From positions 43,863,753-43,927,752 of the forward strand of contig NC_092804.1 in NCBI RefSeq assembly GCF_040954645.1: a stretch of 64,000 bases of DNA, given 5' to 3'. This document shows positions 24,278-55,934 of the stretch, piece by piece. Below the pieces are notes generated by a model. The model ran no database searches and was not told where the DNA came from. It saw nothing but the letters and a program-made list of their open reading frames with translations. The translations under genes and the position numbers were made by a program. Every line of letters begins with the position of its first letter. The stretch's first letter is position 1. Source of the DNA: Diabrotica undecimpunctata. Taxonomy: Eukaryota > Arthropoda > Insecta > Coleoptera > Chrysomelidae.

Positions 24278-25440
24278 TCACAACAACCAATACAACAACA
24301 TCCACAAGAATCCTCCCAGTCTAACAAATCACACTTAGAAATGGAACCAGATCTTCCCGTCAGTAATTCTAGTACCGAACCTACACCTAACCAAGAATCA
24401 GATACGAATTTAATATCTCCCGAAACTATATATAATAAATACTACTTCATCTCCCACTGAAGAATTAAATAAAGAATTTAAAATCCCAAAACCAACCAAA
24501 AAGAAACAAAAAAGCAACCTCAAACTACCATATCATTGCAGAAAATGATGCCAATAAAAATAATATTTCACAATATACCACATAATTTTAACTTAACATA
24601 AGAACTAACTCTTGACTTTTTTGAAAATTATTCTAGCTCGTCTGATCCCCTCAGCTTATTACAAACATACAAAACGGATATAACCAACTTTATGAATATG
24701 ATAACAACAATTAAGCCATATTTTACAGAAAAAAGCATGAAGATCAAATGCACTAAAATAATAAATAAAATACAAAAAATGCTAAACTTAGATGATGCCG
24801 CCAATCAAGACAGTGATACTACAACAAATTCATCTCAAGAAATAAACTAAAATCTTCGATCCAATTCTTCAATGGAATGTTTACGGGTTCTATACCCGTT
24901 TAGAAATGCTTAAACATTTTTTATGTTCAATAATCTCGCCATCAATTATTTGTTTACAAGAAACAAACTTTAAAGGACAGCATAGTTATGACATGATGAA
25001 TTATTGTTGTTTCCATAAAAACCGAAACGACGCAAATATTGCTAGTGGAGGAGTTGTTAAATATGTTAACCAAAAATATGAATCGGAAGCATTATTAATC
25101 AACAATAAGTTAGAAGTAGTAGGCGTACCAGTGTCCTTTCGAAAAATAATAAATATCTGTAATATATATATTCCACCTGACTTACCAATCACAGAAACAG
25201 ATATTTCAGATGTATTAAATCAAATTCCCACTCCCAGAATAATTATTGGCGATTTTAATAGTCACAAGTCACAATCCAATATTATGGGGATCTCTCGGAA
25301 TAAATTTCAAAGGTCAAATTTTAGAAAACATAATTACCTTAAAAAACCTAAACTTGCTGAATGATCAACAATCAATGCACTACTGCATTGTTGATAAGTG
25401 TAGTAGTGTCTGGGGGCTCGGTAGACTGAGACCTGATATT

Positions 25441-25883
25441 GCTATGAATATTTTTTTCAAAATCTAATTTGTCAACAGTATTTAACAGCAACTAAAGTAA
25501 ACTACAGTGTAGCTGATATTTTTAAATCTTTTTTGTTAAGACATTTTTTTTAATATATCTTTGAAGATATTAGGAACTATTTTTCCACATTTGCTCAGTA
25601 CCTGCATATTTTATAGGTCAATATGAATAGAAGTATGTTGCGTTGCCTATTTTGTGGCGTACGTATTTGCTAAAATGAAATTATTAAATTTAGGAAAAGT
25701 TGGAGAATTTCCCATCTATACATATCCTAATTAATCTATACTTATAAAAGAAATTTAATTTTTGTTTTTAAAAATATATCTGCTCGTCTGTATTGTCAAC
25801 CAATCTATGACCACGGTCACGTGATAATATTCCATGTTTTTGATAATTCAAAATTGTTTTTGATGTTTATATACATTTTTACA
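25441..25883. other. Upstream of the unknown gene
   Basis: AT-rich spacer between the LINE remnant and the ATG at 25884. It contains CACGTG near 25818, an E-box-type palindrome about 65 bp before the start codon, which may or may not be regulatory. Confidence 0.35.
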
Positions 25884-26804
25884 ATGAATGAAGGATCGCA
25901 AACACACTGTAATACCATAAGCCAAAAGGAATTTTATTCACAGATTTTTCAGTGTGTGGCCTATATAACACATAAATGTAAGTTTTATATAAATGGTTAC
26001 ATATGATAAATACTTACATGATTTATAAAAAAAATTTTGGAATATATTTCATTTTATTTACTTTGTATCTAGTTTTACCTGAATATCGGACTGTTACGTT
26101 AAAATCTATATTTTTGTCGTCTTTTTTTAATTTTCAATTTAATTTGCCTTAGTTTTCTTTTAATTTACTTATTTGAATTTATTAAATACCTGTGAGTGAA
26201 TTGAGTAATATTTCAATATTATTTCGATGACAACTAAATTAACCTTTTCATTAAATATCGCATGGATGGATGTTTATGCGATCTTGTTCATTTTGTCATG
26301 TTGTTAACTATCCTACAGGAGAAGTAAATAAAGTTATGTTATTATTAGAGCATGTTTCTTTTCTTTATCTAACAATTCTATCAAAGAAGGAATTGGCGTT
26401 ATTAACTTCCTTATATTCGGTTATTAGATTGTAGATTTCAAACGGGTCGTCTGGCGTCGTAATAGATATTTCTACACTGTTACCCGAGTTTTTTTATATC
26501 TATTATCCATTATGGAGCAACGTTGTATAAACTTGGTTTATAAACAAATCAGACTTTTGAGTTTTAACAAGGTTTTGAATTACACTTTTTACTATTTTAA
26601 ACATTTATTTGCAGGCCCAGTTGTCCAACAGTTATTTTTAAAATGGAGTAATTTGACGTTGAAAGAAAAATATTTACTAAAGTATATAACTTTTTTCGTA
26701 GACGACCCTGGAAAAACCAATTCCTATATTCCTATTTTGGAAGGATTTAACTACTGGAGTAATCTTCAAGACAGAGAAGGTAGTTTTTATAATTGTATGC
26801 GATT

Positions 26805-26848
<44 letters not shown>

Positions 26849-29544
26849 TACAACTTTTTGTTTTCGAGTCTCTTTTACCGAGTCTCAACTGTGTAGTAAA
26901 GTTTAGTTATTATGAATAATTTTTTTGCTACATTGGTTAAATTTTGACGGACTAGCAGTGGCTGGGAATTACTGTACAACCAAGCGTGCTTATAAGCAAT
27001 ATTTAAATAAAAAATATTCAAATGCAGTTTATTAACACAATAAAACTGCATCAGGTGAAACACAAGTTTATTTTAGCAATTTTAAAATCGGATATAGATT
27101 ATTATAGTCGGTATTTACAAATAGAAAGTATTTTAATAAAAAATAATGAATATACACACCCATTATTGATGATTATTCTTCTTTTTTTCCAATTAAAGAA
27201 AGAACAATGAATCTGTTAAAATATTCCCAAGTTGAACGAAAAGACTATAATAGACTGTATAACAAAAAACGTATGGTTTTATCGTGAGTACCACATTCAT
27301 CATCATTCTCTTTCCCTTTATCCCTATGCGGGGTTGGCTCTCCTAATTACATTCTACCTTGGACCGTAGCTATATATTAGGTACATCCCCTTCACAGACA
27401 TATCCTACCAGGTTTTTTTTTCATCTCCTTGCAAGAACTTAATGGGGTTGGATCAAAAGTTTTCCACTTACAATAGGTGGTGCTAACATGGAACAAAAAA
27501 TTTAATTTGTTGAAACATATTTATATCTAATCGATTCTCTTAACATTGCTGGTTCTGTTTAAATCACTTATGAGATCTAAGATGACTACGGCCCAATTGC
27601 CTTATATCTCAACACCCAAATCTTCTTCGGGAGTCTTTAACGCCTCGCATTTAGAAAGCTTAATCTTGTCTGTATATCCTTTTTACACCCCTCCCTTCCT
27701 TGTCATAATTGATCCGAAATATGTACACTTTTTTACCCTTCCATTATTTTATTATTTAGGTAGGTACTATTTTTTAAAGATTTTGGCTTTCTCTGAGTTT
27801 ATTCGCAATCCGATCATGTCGACTTGTCAATTTTTGTTTGCGTATGATTCCAGTGTTCAGTTAGACAGCAGATGTCATCTGCAAATTAAAAATCTTCTGT
27901 TCCAAAATAAGTTATATGTGATACCTGTTCGATCATCAGTTACTTTTCTCGTTACCCAATCTATCATAATCAGGAATAGCGTAGGCGATAGTACACTCTC
28001 CTGTTTGACTCCACTTTCTATGGCGTTTTTCTCTGTACTTCCCCTGAGTGTTTGGCTTTGTATTTTTCATAGAAAAGTTTGATTAAGGTAATGATCTCAT
28101 GTAGTCTTTCACATCTGGACCCTATATACACGGTCGAATGCCTTTTAAAAGTCCATAAAACTTAAATCTCTATCATTATTACATTAATTTGCTTGTTATA
28201 AGATAATTCTAAGGGTATAAATGTGGTAAATAGTGGAGCGTTTCGATCGGAAGCATCCTGCTAGGTTTCGTATCATTTTTATTATTACTTTTTTAAAGTT
28301 CTTTCATGTTTCTTCGACTGACTCCAGTTTATTGTGACAGAGTTCGGTTTATTGACAGTTTCTCAGTGAATTTATTCCCCATACTTTCTTGTTTTAGGAC
28401 AATGACGTTGTATTTGTTCCTTTAGTTTGTTTTTTATCTCTGGCTAATTTCCCACATCTGCTCCTGACATTTTGCAACTAGCTTCTCTATTTAGATTCAA
28501 TTGTTATGTGGTCTATTTGCTTCTTATACCTCCCTCCCGGTAATTTCCATGTTTCCTTATGCGTAAAGGTACTTCCACCTATTAGTTCATTTTGTTCGCA
28601 GAATTCGATTAATTGATTTCCATTGTCATTCCGTTTCTCTATTTTCTCTTTTCCCATCACTTGTCCATGTTTTGTATTATCCATTGCCTATTTTAGCATT
28701 AAAGTCTCCGATATTATTTTCATATCTCTTCTATATTTATTATTAATCCTATTATACGTTGCTTGTAAAATTCTTGTTCTCACCACTTCTTTGTTTTTAT
28801 TTATAGGAGCATATACATTTATTACTATTATGTTATAGTATATTTCCTTAAGTCTCGCCCAATTAATCCATTCTGATAGTGGTGGCTCCCACTCTATTAA
28901 AATTTTACATATCCCACTCTATTAAAGCGTTTCTTCACCTTTGGGCTAGCAGTATTGCCATTGCCTTTTCGTGTTTATCATTTACGTTTGTCTTCCCAGA
29001 ATATGGTCTCCTATTGGGGTTGACCCACTGCCATTGGTTCCATCGTATTTCGATTAGTCCAATAATGTTCAGCTTGTATCTCTTGGGGTACTTGCTCCAA
29101 TTTGTCAGTTTCGTAAAGGGTTCTTACATTCCACGCTCATATGAATATGTCTTCTCTTGTGTATTTCAGGTTTATATTCCGTTCTCGCTCTTTTTCTATT
29201 TTTAACTTTGCTCAAATCCTTTTTCTTTGCTATGTTCGTTATCATTTGCGCTTTTATTTGTGTATTATTTCAAATAATAGTATTTCAGTGAAACAGGACA
29301 TATAAATTTTGTTTGTTATTTGGCTTCTAAATTATTTTTTGTTCTAGGTGCTTGCGGATTTAGAGAAAATCCTTTTACCTTCACGTTTACTTTGGAAGAC
29401 GAGAAGAAAATTTTCCAGCTAATAATAATTATCGATAAGATCGTAACGAATATAGCACTACGATCGACTTTGTGCGAGGAAATTAAAAAATCAGGATTAA
29501 ATAAGATCTCGAAGGAAACCATATGTGAACAAGGCGATCGATAA
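25884..29544 (+). CDS. Unrecognised three-exon protein, 151 aa
   Basis: Exons 25884-25977, 26615-26779 and 29348-29544 join through GT-AG introns with phases 1 and 1. They give 456 nt ending in a stop, with an AATAAA at 29618-29623. The protein begins MNEGSQTHCNTISQKEFYSQ, continues with CPVVQQLFLKWSNLTLKEKY and then FVDDPGKTNSYIPILEGF (exon 2). It ends with ACGFRENPFTFTFTLEDEKK and an Ile-rich amphipathic stretch (exon 3). It is soluble-looking, with no signal peptide, membrane helix or zinc motif. Splice signals, composition unlike the neighbouring LINE, and consistent phases argue for a real gene. I do not recognise the family. More 5' exons are possible. Intron 2 carries a decayed LINE, and the gene is convergent with nibrin. 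Confidence 0.62.
26809..26845. repeat. (AC)n microsatellite
   Basis: About 18 AC units just after the exon 2 donor of the unknown gene. Confidence 0.95.
27560..29200 (-). mobile_element. Decayed LINE (endonuclease plus RT)
   Basis: The minus strand, read from 29200 downwards, gives NVRTLYETDKLEQV (endonuclease start), then NQLIEFCEQNELIGGSTFTH and HKETWKLPGGRYKKQIDHI (endonuclease core), then DFxKAFDRVY, SGVKQESVLSPTLF and TRKVTDDRTGITYN (reverse transcriptase), then LRINSEKAKI. Domain order is preserved but stops and shifts are frequent. The motifs fit the RTE-like endonuclease-reverse transcriptase family common in insects. It lies antisense in intron 2 of the unknown gene. Confidence 0.8.
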
Positions 29545-29617
29545 CTACAAACTTTTATTATTAAATATGTAAATTTTTAGAATTAATACTCAAATACATT
29601 TTGATTTTGTATATTTT

Positions 29618-29623
29618 AATAAA
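29618..29623 (+). terminator. Poly(A) signal of the unknown gene
   Basis: AATAAA 73 nt after the stop codon of the three-exon gene, on the same strand. Confidence 0.5.
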
Positions 29624-29639
29624 TCTTTTCAGGCAGTTT

Positions 29640-30759
29640 CCTATCTTATAAAACAATAAGATGGAAGAATATTTTTAAAGAATACAATATTAAAGACAAT
29701 CAAAAACAACTAAAATTGTTTTATTTGCCATTTCATTGGCATTTATTTGGATATCCAAATAAATAAAACAGAAAGAATGCAGGTACTAATCCACAAATAA
29801 AACCAAAATTTATACTTTTGTAACCTATTAATATTAAATCGGAGTGATGAAAGAAAAACGAAACTTGCAATTCAATAAGAATGTTAGCGACTCATTTCAT
29901 AGCGAATACTTGGTGGAGAGCGATTAAATACTGATTTATTTATCACCACACAAATTCTGAATTAACATATTTACTTAAGCGAGGAGCTTAAATATTGAGG
30001 GATTACGCTGTAACATTTTTTTTTGTATAATTAAAATATTAAATAATTTTTAATCCTTTTACCCCTGTTGCTGAGACGACGATGGTCGTATTTGCAATTA
30101 ATATATAGGGAATCGTTTACCATTAGAAAATTTTATTGCACCCTACCGACTTTCTGAATCACGGAATTCTCACGTACCGATAGGTCGTACTTATCAAAAG
30201 ACGCCGGGTTGGTTAATCCACGGTTAATTCTTTCCGGCCAGGCGGGTTCTTTTTGATAAATTTGGTAAATATCGTCGAAGGCATGTTATAGTAATTTTCT
30301 GAGAGAACTTAATCCGAAAGGATTTATCTTTCATCATGTTCCTAGCTAGAAAAGTACCGTTATTTTCGATATCGTTAGAACCTTTTACCTTCCTAGAAAT
30401 ACATACAGGCTAACCTGTCATTTTTAAGTGGGGAAGCACCTTTTTTTGGGGAAGCTTGTGAAATTTTGAGAGGAAGAACTTCACTTCTGGTAAGGCGATC
30501 TTTGAGTAAAGATCGACTTTTTGTAAAAACAATAGCTTCTGCTTATCTTCAGCTATTTATCCAACAAATACTACATAAAAGGGTTTATTCTGCTAATAAG
30601 CTAATAAAAATATGGATGGTTGATATAAATAATTAAGAAATACAATAAACTGCAGCTGAAAATAAATCTTGCCTCCTCGTAAGTTCATTCAAAGGTATAT
30701 TGTTCAACCAACGTCTTGTTTTATACGCTAGATTTATGTCTAAAGAAGTTAAAAAAACA
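29640..30759. other. Convergent intergenic region, LTR-like candidate
   Basis: Between the 3' ends of the unknown gene and nibrin. From about 30060 to 30780 the sequence looks like a solo LTR in style: it opens TGTTGCTGAGACGACGATGG, is locally GC-richer, and has late TATAAATAATT and AATAAA-type words. No matched target duplication or partner LTR was found, so the identity is open. Confidence 0.3.
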
Positions 30760-30765
30760 TTTATT
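30760..30765 (-). terminator. Candidate nibrin poly(A) signal
   Basis: Minus-strand AATAAA about 28 nt beyond the nibrin stop codon (stop at 30795-30793). Confidence 0.6.
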
Positions 30766-30792
30766 AATAATAACAAATACAACAATTTTCAC

Positions 30793-51654
<20,862 letters not shown>

Positions 51655-52240
51655 CTACAAAAAAAACAGTTATAACGTTTACTTTTTATTAATTATTATA
51701 ATACTAACTATTATTAATACTTTCTAAAAAATATAACATTTTTATTTCAATACATATACACACAATTAAAAATATACACACTACTCACTACTTTAGATTT
51801 GTTATGACTTATGAGTGATGACAGATTTATAACCCGCCAGTGTCATTTTGATGCGTTGACTTTGACATCCACTTAAATTTTGGCGGCTTTTCTACTTCTT
51901 TTTAACAGGTTACAGGTTGCGGAACGAAACGTTAGGACCTTTCCTTTCCAGACAAAGAAAAGAAGATATTATACTTGTCGTATCTCGTATTTTATTCAAC
52001 ATTAGCCTGAGAAAGATGTAAAGGAAGTGATGCTAGAAACAATAACGGTCCATTATTAATAGGAGCATACAAATATTAGTATTATGTCGAAAACATCCAG
52101 AATTCATAATCTATTCATAATAAGAGAATTCATAATCAACTATAATTATACACTTATACTAGGTACAATATACACTATAATTTATAGTGCTATACTTATA
52201 CTACGCTAGGTACTATTTATACACTATAATTATAGAATAA
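51655..52240 (-). promoter_or_regulatory. Nibrin 5' region, first exon and promoter not resolved
   Basis: The phase at the FHA exon boundary (51654) requires a short upstream coding exon. Minus-strand ATG codons near 51840 and 51868 precede GTTATA or other weak donors. The ATG near 51840 followed by a phase-1 junction would keep the frame but uses a poor donor. The GC-richer stretch 51830-51950 is a plausible promoter/5' UTR. Confidence 0.3.
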
Positions 52241-52750
52241 GACACTAGGTGCTGAGATTATCAGAAGAGTATATCACAGCAAAATAGAATTTATTTTGGA
52301 AAATTTATTAAAAACAATCATAAAAAGAAGGAAACTGTTTAAAACGTTTTTTAAATCCGTCTTAACATATGAGATCAAAATAAGTAAAGGGGTTAGACCA
52401 GTAGCGCACCTAGAATTTGCCTCTGGGGGGGGGGGGGTTTGGTTGGTCACCAAAATTTTTTTTATGATGTTACCTCCATTTTGAGTCCTTAAAATGTGTA
52501 AGTAACAGTGTCGGAATAGGGTCCTGGGGGGGGGGGGTTTAACCCCCAAAACCCCTTCTCGGTGCGCCACTGGGTTAGACAGGGACGCATATTGCCTCCA
52601 CTGTCGATTAATTTATTCTACGAAAACATATTTAATGAAGCCCTAGATGTAGATGGTATAGATGAGCTGGCCCATATAGTGAAAAGGGTCTTTATATTAC
52701 CCATGTAGGGAGCTAAATCATGGCAAATAATAAGAAGTAATGAAAACTGA
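52240..52750 (+). mobile_element. LINE RT fragment hosting a MITE
   Basis: The left part ends EFILENLLKTIIKRRKLFKT, then LTYEIKISKGVR, and the right part continues RQGRILPPLSINLFYENIFN, EALDVDGID, the GVRQGCxLSPLLFNLYxE motif of LINE reverse transcriptases. The two parts join exactly when the 174-bp MITE and one duplication copy are removed. Confidence 0.78.
52399..52572. mobile_element. hAT-type MITE, 174 bp, 8-bp TSD, with poly-G tracts
   Basis: GGTTAGAC at 52391-52398 and 52573-52580 flanks inverted ends CAGTAGCGCACC / GGTGCGCCACTG. An 8-bp duplication and CAGxGGCG-type ends are hallmarks of hAT transposons. The interior has two runs of about a dozen G (near 52425-52437 and 52526-52538), each followed by TTT, and is non-coding. 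Confidence 0.88.
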
Positions 52751-54180
52751 TCCTGAAACAGGGAAATACGAAAAAAAAAAACAAGAAAAAAACAAAATCA
52801 GAGGGCCAGGGCGTTGAAATACTATATCTACTTAACAGCTGCTACTACTTAGGACAAACACATACATGAGGTACAACCAGGGCCGCCAAGAGGGATGAGC
52901 GGGCCCGGGTAAGAAGTGAAGAGTGGACCCACAGTAAAAAGTGAAGAGAAAAAAAAAATGATTTAATTTTGATAGAAATAAAAAATTATCAATAATAAAT
53001 AATAATTATCATTAAATAAAAAGTGAAGCGCAAAAAAATTATTTAACTTCTATAGAAATCAAATTATCAATAATAAATAATAATAGAGGTTGTTTGGCGT
53101 AAAACTTACTGAGGTCACTGGTTAAATGATTAGATTAATAACAAACAAAATGCAATATTTTGATTGTGAATAAATTAGCAACTAAATGAAAAATCACGAA
53201 AATACCTAGTATAACTTATTAATGTTATCTGCACAAAGAAAAACATTTACCGTTTGCGTATGGTGTATTAATTGCAGCTAGCGGAGTAAAATAGGTGCTG
53301 GTCCACTATTAAAATAGTAGCCCCTTGGTAAGTAGTAAGTAGTGGAGATGTTTACAGTACGATGTCTCGTTTCCATCTTTTTGTTAGCATTTGTAAGGAT
53401 AAAAATCCGTACCTAAAAATTCTAAGGGGTGGCCACAAGAAGCGGACATAAATTAGAGTTTTAAAACGGTCGCCCAACCTTGTTACCAAATTGCGTATAC
53501 AATTCCGCAGAAATTTGATAGTCTAACAACACGCGAATTTATTTAAACTTAAAAACAGATTTTAACATGTTAGCCAGTTTGGCAATGAGAGTTTACTGAA
53601 TAGCAGATAATAATATACTGTAATATTTTAGAGTAAATAAGTAATTAAAATATATAATTATTAAACAAGATCATATTATAATACAGTAATAAAAACATTG
53701 AATGTAAAATATGTAAATAAATACTAAATACTTTCCCAAACAGAGGCGCTTTTCGAGATTTCTGATTAGCAAAAATGTCTATAATTTTCGAAAAATCGTA
53801 TGATTTTACCTCATAATCGCATCATAATCATGCTCAATGCACAAACTTGCTAGGCCAGTTAACCTATCCTGCTTCATTGTATTTCATCTAGTTCTTCTAG
53901 TTCACGATTCTTTAGTTGTCTGAAAGAAAACTAAAGGATCTTTCCGCTTATGTGACTGTCACCGGTAATGTGTAAAATATTTTACACATTACCAATTTGG
54001 GATACTTAATTTTGCTAAGTAAATCTATTTTAGAAAGTTGAGATTCTCCTATTATCATTGTATATCGCTTTCAAATGAAAAATTTCATCTGTCAATTCTT
54101 TAATGATATGGTCTTTATAAAACTAACGCAATATACCAATTTTTTGAAGCGAATGTTCTATCCTGGCGTTGCATTACTTT
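52751..54180. other. Unassigned repeats; possible hAT end
   Basis: CAGGGCCGCCAAGAGGG at about 52878 resembles the end of a GC-ended hAT family, and a related CAGGGCCCGACGCGGGG occurs near 55060 in the same orientation. Two tandem copies of a 70-bp AT-rich unit lie at 52935-53006 and 53017-53084. Otherwise no coding signature. Confidence 0.45.
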
Positions 54181-54215
54181 TTTCTCTACAGTAAAATGCT
54201 AAGGCGAGCGTCACG

Positions 54216-54277
54216 GAACTAGCGCCACAAGATTGCGTCAGTTACGGGTAACAGAACTAGCGCCAAAAGATGGCGTC
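54216..54277. repeat. Direct repeat, 24 bp x 2
   Basis: GAACTAGCGCCAMAAGATKG-type units at 54216-54239 and 54254-54277 agree at 22 of 24 positions, 38 bp apart, in a locally GC-richer patch. Confidence 0.8.
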
Positions 54278-54554
54278 GTCATGGGTAGCGCCTTAAAATA
54301 GCGGTTCTTTACATTGATTCACTACTATCGATCAATTCGTTTCTAGTCATCTTATATTTACTTACTTATTATTAGGTTTGCGTTAGGAGCAAACATAGTA
54401 ATCTATTGCGTTTATTTAAAATATAAAAGATAAACAAATAATAAAATTACTTTATTCAATTTTAAAAATACCGAAACCACGCCAACGTTTTTTCTTAATA
54501 TTGCCGCCATCTTCATCTCGGAATGTCCATAAAATGTTAAATAGTAAATGAATT

Positions 54555-54990
54555 TCATTTGACGCATAAAATATTGCTTATTATACAATCTATGACAATA
54601 TTAAATATTTCACAGCGAAATATTATATCGGTCTTAACATTATCAGTCTCGTCACCACTAGGCCTAGGCAAGTGATCAAAAACTCTTGCAAGTTTCTTGC
54701 ACCGTTTTTCTAAACTTGGTGTAAATTCTGGATTTATTCCATCATTGCTGACAACTAATTTAGATTCTTCAACATTGGAACAACATGAATTTCTGATTTT
54801 TTGTAAACCTTTTAGAAGCACTGATATATTTTAAATCTCCATATCCATAGTTATCTGACTGCACTGTAGTATGTGACTCCTGTGGTTTATTGCTGTTAAA
54901 TTTTTAAACCAAATCGATGATTTAGTACACATGTATGTTTTTATTTGGTTTAAATTTGTTTTTAATTCCTCTGTTATATTTAAAACTTCT
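54555..54990 (-). mobile_element. hAT transposase scrap (ZMYM/ZBED-like)
   Basis: The minus strand gives CTKSSIWFKNL upstream, then KGLQKIRNSCCSNVEESKLV, NPEFTPSLEKRCKKLARVFD and IIFRCEIFNIVIDCIISNIL. This resembles the alpha-helical insertion region of hAT transposases related to ZMYM1-like proteins (x-PEFxxxRxRxRK ... FRxxVFxxIxDxxI). Truncated. It may belong with the hAT-like GC-rich ends at 52.88 and 55.06 kb. Confidence 0.6.
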
Positions 54991-55193
54991 TCTACAGCTT
55001 GATTAATTCCAGGTAATTCATGTGTTCATTAAAAATTAGTTCTTTGGTCTGATCGACGCAGGGCCCGACGCGGGGCCCCCGGCGGGCCTGGGTACAATAA
55101 CAAAATAAAAAAAATATCAAATACCTACTATAACTTATTCGTTTTCCACAAAAAATTGATCACACACTCATAAAGTTGTTTATTTTCTGAGGC

Positions 55194-55262
55194 TAGGATT
55201 GACATAATAACAGAGATATATACTTACATATCTCTGTAGGATTGACATAATAACAGAGATAT
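55194..55262. repeat. Perfect 26-bp direct repeat x 2
   Basis: The word starting TAGGATTGACATAATAACAG occurs at 55194-55219 and 55237-55262 without mismatch, separated by a short palindromic ACATATCTCTGT segment. Confidence 0.9.
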
Positions 55263-55780
55263 GCATAATAATAAAAAGTGTTGTAATTTTAGTTTTAGGA
55301 GGTTATTGGATAATATTTTATATTGATATATAATAATAATATAAAAATAGAAAAAATATGACTCCTTTTTTACTACAATATTATATGAATATCTCTTGAA
55401 AATATCCAGTTTACAATCAACAAAATATAATATATTATATTCTTATAATGATTAAAATTAAGTTATTAAATTATATACGCTTTGTTTTTTTTGTTTCTTT
55501 CAAGTTTTTAATATTTGAATATTTATGAAAAAACAAGTTCTTATAAACAGCTTAATATTTTGCTGAGATTTATCTAGTCTTCAGTAGATGTCGCCTTTAA
55601 ATAATATAAATTAAAGTAAAATAAAATAAAAATAAAAATTTAAATTCAAATTAAACTTAATATTTATTTTAAGTCGAATATGTATTTTTAAAATAAATAA
55701 TAAATAAATGTTTAATTAACATTCAATTCTTTATTATATTTATTGGAGTAAATTTAACTTTTTTTCTCAACATTTTTTAG

Positions 55781-55820
55781 GCTAAAAAGGAATACCCAAC
55801 TAAACCTAAATATAGAAATG
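55781..55820 (+). other. Possible orphan 40-nt exon
   Basis: CATTTTTTAG acceptor, 40 nt reading AKKEYPTKPKYRN, then the strong donor GTAAGTACC. The splice signals are good on both sides and the peptide is charged and non-repetitive, but no neighbouring exon was found on either side, so the gene it would belong to is unknown. Confidence 0.3.
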
Positions 55821-55934
55821 GTAAGTACCTCTTATAATATCAAATAGTATAGATGCGGATGATCAGCTATTTATTAATACCGTCTTTGGTACAGAACTAT
55901 CAAATAACATTTTATTTCTCTCTCTCCAATGGCG

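Larger units (their letters stand above)
18440..25440 (+). mobile_element. Older broken LINE split by a younger one
   Basis: Two halves of one retrotransposon. Left half (about 18440-19138): ORF1 with NNRICIYLSSESLVE, a frameshift, LIENELIKLGLKLISPLTIL, LPSSFLITCEQSSYRIFLSL and a CCHC knuckle CFICKYTDHIAANC. Right half (24239-25440): the ORF1 tail (SQLTKHTHTHT, then EMEPDLPVSNSSTEPTPNQ, then MKIKCTKIINKIQKML) and the start of ORF2 with apurinic-type endonuclease motifs CLQETNFKG and IIIGDFNSHK, then LLNDQQSMHYCIVD after a frameshift. The reverse transcriptase is absent. Joining the halves at ACTAGT keeps one frame across the gap, which supports a single ancestral ORF1 interrupted by the element at 19145-24232. 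Confidence 0.78.

Noticed and set aside
52296..52570. Open frames crossing the poly-G tracts
   Set aside because: They cross the ends of the non-coding MITE. The real coding trace is the interrupted LINE reverse transcriptase.
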